Shown here piece by piece: positions 1 through 9,327 of a DNA stretch of 64,000 bases; within the stretch, counting starts at the first letter, position 1, and each line of letters opens with the position of its first letter. This stretch comes from Rhodobacteraceae bacterium IMCC1335 (GTDB lineage: Bacteria > Pseudomonadota > Alphaproteobacteria > Rhodobacterales > Rhodobacteraceae). The notes beneath the pieces are model-generated. The model worked only from the letters and a program-made list of their open reading frames with translations. It ran no database searches and had not been told where the DNA came from. The position numbers and the translations under genes were made by a program. Where the stretch lies: positions 2,653,001 through 2,717,000 of the forward strand of contig CP046864.1 of assembly GCA_039640495.1 (NCBI GenBank). The letters run 5' to 3'.

Positions 1-181
1 TCTCGGCGCTGGCGCTTTGCAGCGCTGCAATGGCCTTCGGAGATGGGCCAAACACGTTTTCATTGGCGCCAAGGCGCGCATCGAACGCGCTGCCACGCGC
101 GCGTTCTTGGGTTTCGGGGCCAACGAAAGGAACGCTTGCCGGCAATTGCGACAGAAGAGAGGTGAAACGCGCATGTGTCAT
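1..181 (-). CDS. PLP-dependent aminotransferase, HisC-like (N-terminal fragment)
   Basis: This is the first 60 codons of a gene that starts at 181 on the minus strand and leaves the window at its left edge. The translation begins MTHARFTSLLSQLP and contains ARLGANENVFGPSPKA, which matches the N-terminal substrate-binding signature (NANENPFGPSP) of histidinol-phosphate aminotransferase-like class I/II enzymes. Such enzymes transfer an amino group between an amino acid or histidinol phosphate and a keto acid in the cytoplasm. The catalytic lysine lies outside the window, so HisC cannot be told from related aminotransferases. About 170 bp separate it from the divergent lolC/E gene, enough for two promoters. 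Confidence 0.75.
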   Translation of the reverse strand, partial: MTHARFTSLLSQLPASVPFVGPETQERARGSAFDARLGANENVFGPSPKAIAALQSASAE

Positions 182-350
182 GCGGGCAGTTTAGGAATAT
201 TTTATCTCAAGCATCAAGAGCACAATGACCCGCCGCGCTGCAAATTTAGATTTTCTGCGTCAGTGATATATTTTTCGCGAAAGCAGCAGCAAAGGTTTGT
301 GATCTTTTGCCAAGCCGTGTACTGCTGAGGAAACCAAAAAAGAGGCTTAA

Positions 351-1637
351 GTGTCACGCAACCCCGCCCCGTTTGCCGCTTTTGAATGGATGATCGCTTG
401 GCGCTTTTTGCGCGCGCGTCGCGCCGAGGGCGGTGTAAGCGTGATGACCTGGATCAGCCTGATCGGAATCACGCTGGCCGTATTTGCGTTGATCGCCACA
501 TTGGCGGTGCGCTCCGGCTTTCGCAGCGAGCTGGTCGATACTATTTTGGGCGCCAATGCCCATATCACAGTGTATCAGCTTCCCATTGCCAATGAGGCCG
601 GCAAATTGGACCGTAAAATTTACGACTATCAAGACATGGCCGATCGATTGCGCGCGCTTCCAAGCGTGTCGCGCGCCGCGCCATTGGTCAAAGGTCAAGT
701 GATGGCAAGCTATGGCGGCACGAACACCGGTGTTCAAGTGTTTGGCTTATCTCCAAAGGATCTGAACAGTTTGCCCCGCATCGCCGCCCCGGAAAACTTT
801 CAAGGCAGAATAGAAGATTTTGACCGCGGCATCGCGATTGGATCAGGCGTCGCGCGGCTTTTAAACGCCCGCTTGGGCGATAGCATAAAGCTTATTTCGC
901 CCGATGGTGTCAAAACGGCCTTTGGCACCAGCCCGCGGGTCAAAAGCTATCCGATCACCTACATCTTCACCGCAGGACGCTATGATATTGATAAGACCCG
1001 CCTTTATATGCCGTTTTCCGAAGCTCAGGCCTATTTCAATATGGAAGGCGCCGCAGATGAAATCGAGGTGATGGTCACCAATCCAGAACAGATCGAACGC
1101 TTGACCCCCGATTTGCTGCACGCCGCAGGCCCGCGCGCGCAGCTTTGGAGCTGGAAGGAGGCATCGGGCAATTTCCTGCGCGCCTTGCAGATAGAAGATA
1201 ATGTGATGTTTATTATTATGTCGATCTTGGTGTTGATTGCAGCAATGAATATTATTTCTGGCCTTGTGATGCTGGTGAAAAACAAAGGCCGTGATATCGG
1301 AATATTGCGCACGATGGGGCTGAGTGAAGGCGCGATTATGCGCATCTTCTTCATCTGCGGCGCCGGAACCGGGTTGATCGGCACAGTCTTTGGCGTGGTT
1401 TTGGGATGCCTGTTTGCGATCTATATCGATACGATTTTTTCTCTGGTCAATTATCTGGCCGGCGGCGGGGTTTGGGATCCAAGCATCCGCGGCCTTTACG
1501 CAATCCCCGCAGAATTATACCTGTCGGATGTTTTATCGGCCATCGGGCTTTCTTTGGGCCTTAGCTTTTTCATCACCCTATTTCCCGCCCGCCGGGCGGC
1601 GCGTTTAAACCCTGTGGAAGCGCTTCGCTATGAGTGA
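351..1637 (+). CDS. lolC: Lipoprotein-releasing system permease LolC/LolE family
   Basis: A 428-residue inner-membrane subunit of the LolCDE ABC transporter, which extracts outer-membrane lipoproteins from the inner membrane and hands them to LolA. The sequence shows one N-terminal membrane helix (about residues 28-50), a large periplasmic domain, and three C-terminal helices (about 285-310, 330-360, 385-415), the FtsX-type topology. It ends in PARRAARLNPVEALRYE, the usual end of this family. The start is GTG, 5 nt after AGAGG. It overlaps lolD by 8 nt. Only one permease gene is present, as in many alphaproteobacteria where a LolC/E hybrid forms a homodimer; lolC is therefore a family label. 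Confidence 0.9.
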   Translation: MSRNPAPFAAFEWMIAWRFLRARRAEGGVSVMTWISLIGITLAVFALIATLAVRSGFRSELVDTILGANAHITVYQLPIANEAGKLDRKIYDYQDMADRLRALPSVSRAAPLVKGQVMASYGGTNTGVQVFGLSPKDLNSLPRIAAPENFQGRIEDFDRGIAIGSGVARLLNARLGDSIKLISPDGVKTAFGTSPRVKSYPITYIFTAGRYDIDKTRLYMPFSEAQAYFNMEGAADEIEVMVTNPEQIERLTPDLLHAAGPRAQLWSWKEASGNFLRALQIEDNVMFIIMSILVLIAAMNIISGLVMLVKNKGRDIGILRTMGLSEGAIMRIFFICGAGTGLIGTVFGVVLGCLFAIYIDTIFSLVNYLAGGGVWDPSIRGLYAIPAELYLSDVLSAIGLSLGLSFFITLFPARRAARLNPVEALRYE

Positions 1638-2310
1638 TGCAATATTGGAATTAAAGGATTTAAAGAAATCCTATAACCAAAATAAATCCAATCAGATTGA
1701 TGTGCTTTTGGGGGCCAATCTGCTGCTTGAAAAGGGCGAAGTTGTGGCGCTGACCGCACCTTCAGGGGCGGGAAAATCCACATTATTGCATATCGCAGGG
1801 CTTTTGGATCAAGCCGATACGGGGGATGTGCTGGTGGCTGGGCAAAATCTGGCGGGCATATCGGAACGCCGCCGCACGATCATTCGCCGCCGCGATATTG
1901 GGTTTATTTACCAATTTCACCATTTGCTGCCTGAATTTTCCGCAGCTGAAAATATTATGTTGCCGCAAATGGCGGATGGACATCGAAAATCTGCGGCCAA
2001 AACCCGCGCTTTGCACTTATTAGAGGCCGTAGGGTTGCTAAAACGCGCCCAACATCGGCCCGCCGAATTGTCAGGGGGCGAGCAACAGCGCGTCGCGTTT
2101 TGCCGAGCTTTGGCAAATAGCCCAAAATTGTTATTGGCCGACGAGCCAACCGGAAACCTGGATCAAGCCACATCTGAGCAAGTGTTTGACGCCTTGTTAC
2201 GCATCGTGCGCCGAACCGGGCTATCCGCGCTGATCGCAACGCATAACCCTGCGCTGGCATCGCGTATGGATCGCACCATCACTTTGGAACAGGGGCGGCT
2301 GCGGGGATAA
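1630..2310 (+). CDS. lolD: Lipoprotein-releasing system ATP-binding protein LolD
   Basis: A 226-residue ABC ATPase that powers lipoprotein release by the LolCDE complex on the cytoplasmic face of the inner membrane. Walker A is APSGAGKST (near residue 43), the signature is LSGGEQQR, Walker B is LLLADEPTGNLD, and the switch histidine is in ATHNP. The length is normal for the MacB/LolD family. It starts inside the end of the permease gene (8-nt overlap), so the two are translationally coupled. The 250 bp that follow hold no recognisable gene. Confidence 0.93.
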   Translation: MSDAILELKDLKKSYNQNKSNQIDVLLGANLLLEKGEVVALTAPSGAGKSTLLHIAGLLDQADTGDVLVAGQNLAGISERRRTIIRRRDIGFIYQFHHLLPEFSAAENIMLPQMADGHRKSAAKTRALHLLEAVGLLKRAQHRPAELSGGEQQRVAFCRALANSPKLLLADEPTGNLDQATSEQVFDALLRIVRRTGLSALIATHNPALASRMDRTITLEQGRLRG

Positions 2311-2561
2311 AGCCGATGGCGCTAAGCGTTACTCCGCCTCACAATTGGTATCGAATGAATGCGATAACAGAAAAATTAGATGTGGCCACATTGTTGTCAT
2401 GGATATGTTTTAAACGACCCTCTAAAAAAGCAGTTTTGCCAATGCCGCTAAAAACACCATGAAGGCAATCAGGGCTCTTTTACGCCCGGTAACATCAGGC
2501 AAAACCCGGTTTCGTTTTCCGACGCGGCGCCTTATATTGCAACCAATTTGGAGGCCCTACT

Positions 2562-3329
2562 ATGCTAGCAGAAAAAAAACCCAATGCGCGTTGCATTATT
2601 CGGATTTCGGGAAAAGACAATCGCAGCTTCTTGCAGGGATTGATCACCAATGACATCCATAAAACCGACCACGGTCTGGTCTATGCGGCATTGCTCAGCG
2701 CCCAAGGGAAATTTCAATATGATTTCTTTCTATTCGCGGATGGCGAAGATGTAATGATGGATATTGACCAAGAGATGGCGGCCGCGTTGCAAAAAAAGTT
2801 GATGCTATACCGCTTACGCGCTGACGTTCACCTTGAGAAAACAGATTTGAGCTTGGTGCGCGGCGTGGAGAGGGCGCCTGAGGGCGCGCTGCAAGATCCA
2901 CGGCACCCAAAGATGGGCTGGCGACTTTACGGTCAAGACCTGCCCCCAGAAATGCCATTTGATTGGCAGGCCCATCGCATTCGCTTGGGCATTCCCGAAG
3001 CCCCCAGCGAATTAACACCCGATAGCTATATTTTAGAAATGGGGTTCGAACAGATGAACGGCGTTGATTTCAAAAAGGGTTGTTATGTCGGACAAGAAAT
3101 CATCGCAAGAATGAAGCATAAAACCCAATTGCGCAAAGGATTGCGCCGCGTCACCTGCGCCGAGGCGGTTGCACCTCACACGCCAATTCTTTCCAAAGGC
3201 AAAGAGGTCGGGTTTATCGGCGCCCAAAGCGGCACTGCGGCCTTGGCTTATCTGCGCTTTGACCGCATCAGCGATGAGATGACGGCGGCCGGCGTGCCCG
3301 TTACGGTTGTAGATCGCGCAGAGGAGTGA
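2562..3329 (+). CDS. ygfZ: YgfZ/GcvT-type folate-binding protein (Fe-S cluster maintenance)
   Basis: A 255-residue protein of the YgfZ family, tetrahydrofolate-dependent proteins that help maintain certain iron-sulfur enzymes. The family signature K-G-C-Y-x-G-Q-E is visible as KKGCYVGQEIIARM near residue 170, including the functional cysteine. The N-terminal part (ISGKDNRSFLQGLITNDI) matches the GcvT-like fold, and the C-terminal beta-barrel is shorter than in enterobacterial YgfZ. The ATG is preceded by GGAGG at 7 nt. It stands alone between lolD and a membrane-protein gene. The family assignment is firm; the biochemical role comes from E. coli. Confidence 0.88.
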   Translation: MLAEKKPNARCIIRISGKDNRSFLQGLITNDIHKTDHGLVYAALLSAQGKFQYDFFLFADGEDVMMDIDQEMAAALQKKLMLYRLRADVHLEKTDLSLVRGVERAPEGALQDPRHPKMGWRLYGQDLPPEMPFDWQAHRIRLGIPEAPSELTPDSYILEMGFEQMNGVDFKKGCYVGQEIIARMKHKTQLRKGLRRVTCAEAVAPHTPILSKGKEVGFIGAQSGTAALAYLRFDRISDEMTAAGVPVTVVDRAEE

Positions 3330-3461
3330 AGATTTAGTGTTTTATACACACCTCAATTATCATCCGCGAACGGCCGATGTGCTGGCGCCCGCGTCACAAG
3401 CCTCTGCCCGAACCTATACGGCCGCTACCTCTAGATCGCCCAAAGAGATAGGCATTATATC

Positions 3462-4133
3462 ATGCCGATCACCTTCAAATTTTTAACCGTTAAATCGGTT
3501 CCGCGCTTGTGGTGGAGCGCCCCGCGCGCTTTAACCGTGCGCCCGCCCTTCAGATCATTTCTGGGTTTGGTCTTCGGGTTGATCCTTTTTGGCTTGGGAG
3601 AGGCGCTTTTGGTGGCGGCGGGAATCGGCGTCAGCCCTTGGACGGTGTTGGCCGAGGGGATCGCCAAAACCGCAGATCTCAGCCTTGGCATCACAACCTT
3701 CTTGATCAGTCTCAGCGTGTTGATTTTATGGATCCCGCTGCGCCAAACACCAGGGCTAGGCACCTTGCTCAATGCCTTGATTATCGCCTTTATGTTAGAT
3801 TTTTCGTTGCCGTATCTGCCAAGGCCTGAAGATTTACTACTGCAGATTGTTCTCGCATTTCTGGGTGTTTTCACCACGGGGCTAGGGGGAGCGATCTATC
3901 TTATTGCAAATTTAGGCCCCGGCCCCCGCGACGGTTTAATGACCGGGCTGCAAGCGCTGAGCGACCACCCTCTGGCCTTGGTGCGCAGCGTCTTAGAGGT
4001 GATGGTGGTTCTGGCAGGCTTTGCCCTTGGTGGCACGCTTGGCCTTGGAACGCTGTTTTTTGCCTTCGGCATCGGTCCGGCGATCGCATTCTGTCTCAGC
4101 GTGCTATCGCATCTCTTCACGCAGCCTAAATGA
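3462..4133 (+). CDS. YczE/YyaS/YitT-type integral membrane protein
   Basis: A 223-residue polytopic membrane protein with about five hydrophobic helices. Family hallmarks visible are the N-terminal GLGEALLVAAGIGVSPWTVL and LIANLGPGPRDGLM with its conserved glycine-proline-arginine pattern. YczE-type proteins are widespread inner-membrane proteins; one has been linked to antibiotic production in Bacillus, but the molecular activity is unknown. The gene ends 7 bp from the converging efp gene. A 132-bp gap separates it from ygfZ and could encode a peptide of about 48 residues from GTG 3337, for which I see no support. Confidence 0.8.
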   Translation: MPITFKFLTVKSVPRLWWSAPRALTVRPPFRSFLGLVFGLILFGLGEALLVAAGIGVSPWTVLAEGIAKTADLSLGITTFLISLSVLILWIPLRQTPGLGTLLNALIIAFMLDFSLPYLPRPEDLLLQIVLAFLGVFTTGLGGAIYLIANLGPGPRDGLMTGLQALSDHPLALVRSVLEVMVVLAGFALGGTLGLGTLFFAFGIGPAIAFCLSVLSHLFTQPK

Positions 4134-4140
4134 CAGCGGC

Positions 4141-4704
4141 TTAGGCGCGTTCGGAATATTCCATCAGCTCTGTGTTCACCACGATATTTTCATCCTGCGC
4201 AATAAAGGGCGGTACCATCACTTTCACGCCATTATCCAAAATCGCAGGTTTGAAACTATTTGCCGCTGTTTGACCTTTAACTACAGGTTCTGTTTCAGCC
4301 ACTTGGCACACCACTTTTTGCGGTAGCGACGCATTTAGCGCTTCTTCTTCGTAAAATTCAACCACGATTGTCATGCCATCTTGCAAAAACGGCCGCCGCT
4401 CACCCAAAAGCTCGGCAGGAAGTTCGATCTGGTCAAAGGTTTCGGCGTCCATGAACACCAGCATGCCGTCACTTTCATAGAGAAACTGTTGGTCTTTTTG
4501 CTCGAGCCGTACCTTTTCAACCTTGTCAGCGCTGCGAAAACGCTCGTTAAGTTTTGATCCGTTGCGCAAATTACGCATCTCAACCTGAGCAAATGCACCG
4601 CCTTTGCCCGGCTTCACATGATCGACTTTTACGGCGGCCCATAGCCCTCCCTCATGCTCTAAAACATTACCTGGACGAATTTCATTACCATTTATTTTGG
4701 GCAT
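4141..4704 (-). CDS. efp: Translation elongation factor P
   Basis: A 187-residue EF-P, which relieves ribosomes stalled on polyproline stretches. From the second of two adjacent ATG codons the protein begins [13 protein letters not shown], the usual alphaproteobacterial start. The modified loop is VKPGKGGAF with lysine at position 34, the residue beta-lysylated by EpmA in lysine-type EF-Ps. The three OB-like domains and the C-terminal end ([12 protein letters not shown]) are complete. Starting at 4707 would add one methionine. The following 212 bp to the next plus-strand gene presumably hold both promoters. Confidence 0.96.
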   Translation of the reverse strand: MPKINGNEIRPGNVLEHEGGLWAAVKVDHVKPGKGGAFAQVEMRNLRNGSKLNERFRSADKVEKVRLEQKDQQFLYESDGMLVFMDAETFDQIELPAELLGERRPFLQDGMTIVVEFYEEEALNASLPQKVVCQVAETEPVVKGQTAANSFKPAILDNGVKVMVPPFIAQDENIVVNTELMEYSERA

Positions 4705-4916
4705 CATACACCTGATATAAAGAAGTTGAATTTACGTTGCGCCACCCTATATCTACGCCACAAGGGCTTGGCAACCTATTCGAAGGGAAGGTAGCAGATC
4801 ACAAGGCATGCACAGGACGCATGGGAGATATGCAAAATAAGGCTACCCGAATCGGTTCAAATAGGTCATAAGCAACGTTACGTCAAAAATACAAGAGCAA
4901 GAATAAAGGACGCGAA

Positions 4917-5237
4917 ATGAAAGATTTTGTGGACGCAACAGCGTTTAACAGCGAGCAAGGCAACCGGGCCCGCAAATTATTTGCAGCTGTGGTTTTGGCC
5001 GCTCTAGATGATGCGATTGCTGATGATAAGAAATACGGCAATGGACCTGAGCAGATTGCCCGTTGGGCTCGTTCGCGCGACGGACGCGAAGTTCTGTCAT
5101 GCGCTGGAATTGATCCAAATGAGCGCGTGGTGAGCGGTTTGATGGAATTTGTGGGCAAAGGCGTCAGAACCTCTGTTGCGCTGTCACGCGAAGAAAGCGA
5201 ACGCCGCAACGCAGCCCAGCAGGCAGAGGCGGCATAA
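4917..5237 (+). CDS. Conserved small protein of Rhodobacterales type (DUF6280-like)
   Basis: A 106-residue soluble, mostly helical protein of unknown function. It is short and acidic in the middle (DDAIADDKKYGNGPEQIARW) and has no signal peptide, membrane segment or catalytic motif. I associate it with a small conserved family of roseobacters, possibly DUF6280, but cannot confirm that here. The start ATG follows AAGGA at a good distance. It is a single-gene unit closed by a strong intrinsic terminator 27 bp downstream, which supports it being a genuinely expressed gene. Confidence 0.75.
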   Translation: MKDFVDATAFNSEQGNRARKLFAAVVLAALDDAIADDKKYGNGPEQIARWARSRDGREVLSCAGIDPNERVVSGLMEFVGKGVRTSVALSREESERRNAAQQAEAA

Positions 5238-5263
5238 CTACCTCAGCTATGAACTAGATTTTG

Positions 5264-5294
5264 GGCGTTAGATCTTCAGATCTGGCGCCTTTTT
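5264..5294 (+). terminator. Intrinsic terminator after the small conserved gene
   Basis: GGCGTTAGATCT pairs with AGATCTGGCGCC (the two T-G pairs are wobbles) to give a stem of about 12 bp with a tight loop, followed directly by CTTTTT. The position, 27 bp after the stop codon at 5237, fits rho-independent termination of the upstream plus-strand gene. Confidence 0.85.
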
Positions 5295-5329
5295 CATGCA
5301 GCCTCCCCAGATTGTTCATCCGCTTGCGC

Positions 5330-5869
5330 TTATCCGTCACTAGCTTTCAACGCTGCGCGCACCTCATGCTGAACCAAATTGCGCACATTCTTGGTGATTT
5401 TTTCGCCCAGCACACCGCGCAACTCGCGCCGAATGATTTCAGAAATCATCAGCTCAAGGTCTTCGTTATCCATTTGCAACAAGCTATCCGAGCTCTGTAT
5501 CGCGCTTGAATTTTCTGGCGTTCTCGGTCTGTGATCGCGCGCATGCATCGGCATGCCAGAAGAAAAAGTTGAGATCTCGGGGCCATCATCAGTCAGAATA
5601 CTTTTTTGTACCTCTGGCTCTGAGCCGGCACCCAAATCGATTAAACCTTCCAGTTTTGCAACTTTATCTTTTAAACTAAGCGTGCGCACAATGCGCTCGA
5701 CAGCCGGCTCCTGTCCGCCCGCATTGATCCGCAGGGACGGGTCTAAAAACAACCTTTCGGCTTTTTTCCGCAGAACCGGATCTGCCGCTTCACTTTCTTC
5801 ATCCGCAATTAGTTGCTTAAGCGATACCAAAAGGTCACTCAGATTCGCTTGTGAAACAGGTCCGTCCAT
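5330..5869 (-). CDS. Hypothetical protein with conserved C-terminal helix motif
   Basis: A 179-residue soluble protein of unknown function. The first 60 residues are helical and charged, the middle (about 90-125) is low in complexity and probably disordered, and the last 45 residues form a conserved amphipathic block (LMISEIIRRELRGVLGEKIT followed by KNVRNLVQHEVRAAL). The arrangement of a disordered middle and a conserved C-terminal helix bundle recalls the PopZ/DUF2497 type of polar organising proteins, but I cannot show homology. It lies downstream of tolC and pcm on the same strand, 115 bp from tolC. Confidence 0.7.
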   Translation of the reverse strand: MDGPVSQANLSDLLVSLKQLIADEESEAADPVLRKKAERLFLDPSLRINAGGQEPAVERIVRTLSLKDKVAKLEGLIDLGAGSEPEVQKSILTDDGPEISTFSSGMPMHARDHRPRTPENSSAIQSSDSLLQMDNEDLELMISEIIRRELRGVLGEKITKNVRNLVQHEVRAALKASDG

Positions 5870-5983
5870 CCAGATCGCCTTTACCAGCCTTCACAAAAAT
5901 ATAACGTTGATAGAGTTTACGCACAAGTGAAAGGCAGAAACTGCCACATTATCACCCTAGGCAAGGCGTGTTGCGCATTAAAT

Positions 5984-7375
5984 TCAGGGCGAAAGCGCCT
6001 TTAAAACACGATCCAGTTTGCTGCCCCGCACGCTGCGTTTGGTGGGGGCAGATTTCACCAAATTATAATATTCGGCCGGATCAAATTTTTGCACTGGAAG
6101 ATTTAACGATTCTGCGGTGAGCTGACCCATACTCATCAACACACGGTACCCGGCGATCACCTCATCGGTAAGCGAGGTTACCCGGTCTGCTTTGGCATCC
6201 AATAATTCTTGTTCTGCATTCAAAACATCCAGCGTCGTGCGCGCGCCCACGGCGGCTTCTTCACGCACGCCTTCAAACGCCACCACCGCGGCGCGTATTT
6301 GCTCATCGGTTGCCGCCCGGCTCGCACGGGCCATCTGCAACAGAGCAAACGCACTGCCCGCCTGTTGCTCAATCTTGGCTTTTGTCACGTAAAGACCAGC
6401 CCGCTGCGCATCACGCCGCGCTTTGGCTTGGCGCACCAAAGCCGACAATCTTCCACCAGAGTAAATCGGACCCGTTGCAGAGACACCAAAAGAATTTGAA
6501 TTTGAGAAATTATCCCCTTCACTGTCTGAATAGCCCAGCGAGCCTGAAAGCTTTACCGTCATGCCAGTGCCTGCTTCTGCGCGCAGCACGTTTAACTCGG
6601 CTTGCTTGATATCATGCTGGAGCGCGATCAGTTCGGGATGCACCCGCAACGCCTTTTCTTTTACATCAGACGCTTTGCCCGGAAGATTGGGCGCCTTTTT
6701 CGGCGCCGATAATTTTCCCGGCGCCTTGCCGACCGCTTGTTTGTAAGATTCTTTTGCCTGAACCAAATTCGCCTGCGCAGCGGCAAGAGCACTGGTTGAC
6801 GCAGCCAGGCGCGCTTCGGCAAAAGCGACATCCGTTTTGGTAATTTCACCCACGTCAAAGCGATCCTGAGCAGCTCTCAGTTCCTCTTTAATCACGCGCA
6901 CATTATTTTCACGCAGCCCCACGATTTCAATATCGCGGCGCACTTTCACAAAGGCCTCAATCGCTGAAAACAACACTTGTTGTTCAACCAAAATAAGCGA
7001 CTGACGCGTTGAGAGCACTGCTTCCTTCGCGGCAGCTATAGCAAGTTTATTTTGCCCACCATCGTAGATTGTTAACGCCGCTGTCACGTCAAGGTTTGCG
7101 GAATTCGTGGATATACCCGACGTGGTATTCAGTGGCGCGGTGTTTCTGGAACCAAACTGTCGCTGCAAGCTCGAGCTCCAGCTCAGCACCGGCTTTAACG
7201 CAGAAGCCGCCACCGCTACATCTTCATCTGCGGCACGCAGCAAAGCGCGGTTTTGCGTTAAAAGGCCCTTGTTATTATAGGCATCCACGAGCGTTTGTTG
7301 CAGGCTTCCAGCCCCTACGGGTGCCGCCAGCACAACCGATAAAATAAACAAGTTTAGTGTTTTGAAAACTTTCAT
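5984..7375 (-). CDS. tolC: TolC-family outer-membrane channel protein
   Basis: A 463-residue outer-membrane factor forming the exit duct of type I secretion or RND/ABC efflux complexes. The N-terminus (MKVFKTLNLFILSVVLAAPVGA) is a clear signal peptide cleaved near residue 22. Two long alpha-helical repeats of the OEP family follow, each with the alanine- and glutamine-rich coiled-coil pattern and the family end of the second repeat (TTLDVLNAEQELLDAK). The start at 7375 is preferred because the AAGGG lies 12 nt upstream; ATG 7384 is too close to it. pcm lies directly upstream on the same strand, a pairing commonly seen in rhodobacters. Confidence 0.9.
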   Translation of the reverse strand: MKVFKTLNLFILSVVLAAPVGAGSLQQTLVDAYNNKGLLTQNRALLRAADEDVAVAASALKPVLSWSSSLQRQFGSRNTAPLNTTSGISTNSANLDVTAALTIYDGGQNKLAIAAAKEAVLSTRQSLILVEQQVLFSAIEAFVKVRRDIEIVGLRENNVRVIKEELRAAQDRFDVGEITKTDVAFAEARLAASTSALAAAQANLVQAKESYKQAVGKAPGKLSAPKKAPNLPGKASDVKEKALRVHPELIALQHDIKQAELNVLRAEAGTGMTVKLSGSLGYSDSEGDNFSNSNSFGVSATGPIYSGGRLSALVRQAKARRDAQRAGLYVTKAKIEQQAGSAFALLQMARASRAATDEQIRAAVVAFEGVREEAAVGARTTLDVLNAEQELLDAKADRVTSLTDEVIAGYRVLMSMGQLTAESLNLPVQKFDPAEYYNLVKSAPTKRSVRGSKLDRVLKALSP

Positions 7376-7442
7376 CGTGCACATCAACCCTTACAATACA
7401 TATCCACCCTGCCTGAAAAAAGCTTAGCCCAAGGAGCGCGCT

Positions 7443-8096
7443 TTACAAGGCAAAATCACGCGCGGCCTGAAAGCCCGGCAAGAGTGGAGCGCCCGCGTTA
7501 AACAGCGCCCGCCACGTCACCCGACCATTCAATTTATATCCAATTTTGGCTGTGCCCAACGCAGCATCAGAAAAAATACACGCAATCCGGCCACCTTCTT
7601 TTAGCTGCGCTTCAAGTCCTGGCGGCACTATCTCAACCGCACCCTCAATCACGATCACATCGTAAGGACCGTGCTGCGCCGCCCCTTCAGCCAGGTCACC
7701 CTGCTGTAAAATAACGTTATATGCCTCAGCTTCGGTGAGGGCATCTTGCGCCTCTGCGATGCGCTCGGGGGTATCTTCGAGCGCCACAACCGCCTCAGAC
7801 ATCCGCGCCATTACTGCCGAGGAATATCCAAGCCCAGCGCCAATATCGAGCACCAAATCTGTTTTTTGAAGGTCCAAAGCGTCCAACATTTTTGCCAAAC
7901 TGCGCGCCTCCAATAAAACGCGGCCATCACCTAAATCGACATTTTCACCGATATAAGCGGCTTCGCGTTTGTCCCGCGGCACAAATAATTCCCGCTGAAC
8001 GGTTAACATGGCCTGAATAATCGGAAATTTGGTTACATCCGAAGGGCGGACTTGGGTATCAACCATCATCAAACGGCGGGCTGCGAAATCACTCAT
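7443..8096 (-). CDS. pcm: Protein-L-isoaspartate O-methyltransferase family
   Basis: A 217-residue SAM-dependent methyltransferase of the PCMT family, which methylates isoaspartyl residues in damaged proteins and starts their repair. Motif I is visible as LVLDIGAGLGYSSAV (about residues 80-95), with further family segments VVALEDTPER and YDVIVIEGAVE. It is transcribed towards tolC with a 67-bp gap and may share its promoter. In alphaproteobacteria this tolC-linked paralogue is often annotated as isoaspartyl methyltransferase without direct proof of the substrate. Confidence 0.85.
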   Translation of the reverse strand: MSDFAARRLMMVDTQVRPSDVTKFPIIQAMLTVQRELFVPRDKREAAYIGENVDLGDGRVLLEARSLAKMLDALDLQKTDLVLDIGAGLGYSSAVMARMSEAVVALEDTPERIAEAQDALTEAEAYNVILQQGDLAEGAAQHGPYDVIVIEGAVEIVPPGLEAQLKEGGRIACIFSDAALGTAKIGYKLNGRVTWRALFNAGAPLLPGFQAARDFAL

Positions 8097-8396
8097 ATTG
8101 GCGCTCTATCAATCTACAATTGCCCGCGTTTTGACATAAAGCGCGCGCAGGGGCAACGGCCACGTTGATTTTGGGTTTGAAAAATCATGGCTTCTGGCCA
8201 GCGCTGTAAATTTCATACAACCGCTGCCCGAAATGTTGCCTTGAGCCGAAACCTAACGCACGATACGGATCTTTATCGCTTAGAGTTGAAAAGCAACTGG
8301 ACAAAGAAATCACGACCGTTACCTTCACGGCCCGAGATAACGCGGCTTGCCCAGGCAACCGCCAGCAAGCGAACAAAAAGGCCGGGGGCGCCAAAT

Positions 8397-9323
8397 ATGA
8401 AAATTGCGATTATCGGTGTAGGGGCAATGGGCTCAATTTATGCCGGTATGCTCAGCGAAGCCGGGCATGAGGTATGGGCTATTGATTCTTGGACGGCGCA
8501 TGTGGCGGCGATCAATGCTAAAGGCTTACGCTTGTCAGGGGCAAGCGGTGATCGGGTTATAAATACGCTGAGGGCCAGCGTTGATATATCACAAGTCGGG
8601 CGATGCGATATCTGCGTGATTGCCACGAAGGCCTCGGGCGTTGCTGCCGCGGCGAAAGCCATTGCTCCTGTCATCGGGCCCGATTGTTTGGTTTTAACCA
8701 TTCAAAATGGCTTGGGTGCAGATCGGCGCCTTGCCCAGCATATGCCGATGCACAACGTGCTGCTCGGGGTGGCCGATGGCTTTGGGGCATCGATGAAAGG
8801 CCCCGGACACGCCCATCACAACGCGATGAAGCTTATCCGTATCGGTGAAATCACGGGCGGCATAACCCCCCGCCTCAGCGAAATGGAAGCGCTGTTTCAA
8901 AACGCCGGGTTCAACGCAAAAGCCTTTGAAAATATCAACACATTGATTTGGGAAAAGTTTTTATGCAACGTCACCTTTAGCGCGCCCTGCACTGTCTATG
9001 AGCAAACCGTAGGCGCTTTGATGGCGGATCCGGATCATTGGATGGTTGCGCTGGCTGCAATGCAAGAGGCCTATCGGTTGGGGCAAGCTAAAAATATCGC
9101 GTTTAGCTTCGAAGATCCGGTGGCCTATGTAACCGCTTTTGGAGCGCAGATGCCCGATGCGCGCCCCTCAATGTTATTGGATTTCATAGCCCAAAAACCC
9201 TCTGAGCTCGACGCGATTAATGGTATGGTTCCTGTGTTGAGCAAAGAACTGGGCCTTCCCACCCCTGTGAATGATGATTTGGTCGCCAAAGTCCGACTCA
9301 AAGAAGCCAGTTTTAAAGGTTAA
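8397..9323 (+). CDS. panE: 2-dehydropantoate 2-reductase (ketopantoate reductase family)
   Basis: A 308-residue NADPH-dependent reductase of the ApbA/PanE family. It is expected to reduce 2-dehydropantoate to pantoate for coenzyme A synthesis. The Rossmann nucleotide motif is GVGAMGSIYAGML at the N-terminus, and the family segments LTIQNGLGA and LIWEKFLCNV are present; the lysine of the last is the usual catalytic residue. The open frame extends 70 codons upstream of ATG 8397, but the family starts at MKIAIIG, so I place the start there. It is followed after 4 bp by a fumarylacetoacetase-family gene, suggesting a small catabolic operon and that the true substrate could be another 2-oxo acid. 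Confidence 0.85.
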   Translation: MKIAIIGVGAMGSIYAGMLSEAGHEVWAIDSWTAHVAAINAKGLRLSGASGDRVINTLRASVDISQVGRCDICVIATKASGVAAAAKAIAPVIGPDCLVLTIQNGLGADRRLAQHMPMHNVLLGVADGFGASMKGPGHAHHNAMKLIRIGEITGGITPRLSEMEALFQNAGFNAKAFENINTLIWEKFLCNVTFSAPCTVYEQTVGALMADPDHWMVALAAMQEAYRLGQAKNIAFSFEDPVAYVTAFGAQMPDARPSMLLDFIAQKPSELDAINGMVPVLSKELGLPTPVNDDLVAKVRLKEASFKG

Positions 9324-9327
9324 CGCT

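Noticed and set aside
3337..3480. Possible peptide of about 48 codons from GTG 3337 between ygfZ and the YczE-type gene
   Set aside because: No ribosome site, and it overlaps the start of the next gene in another frame without sign of coupling.
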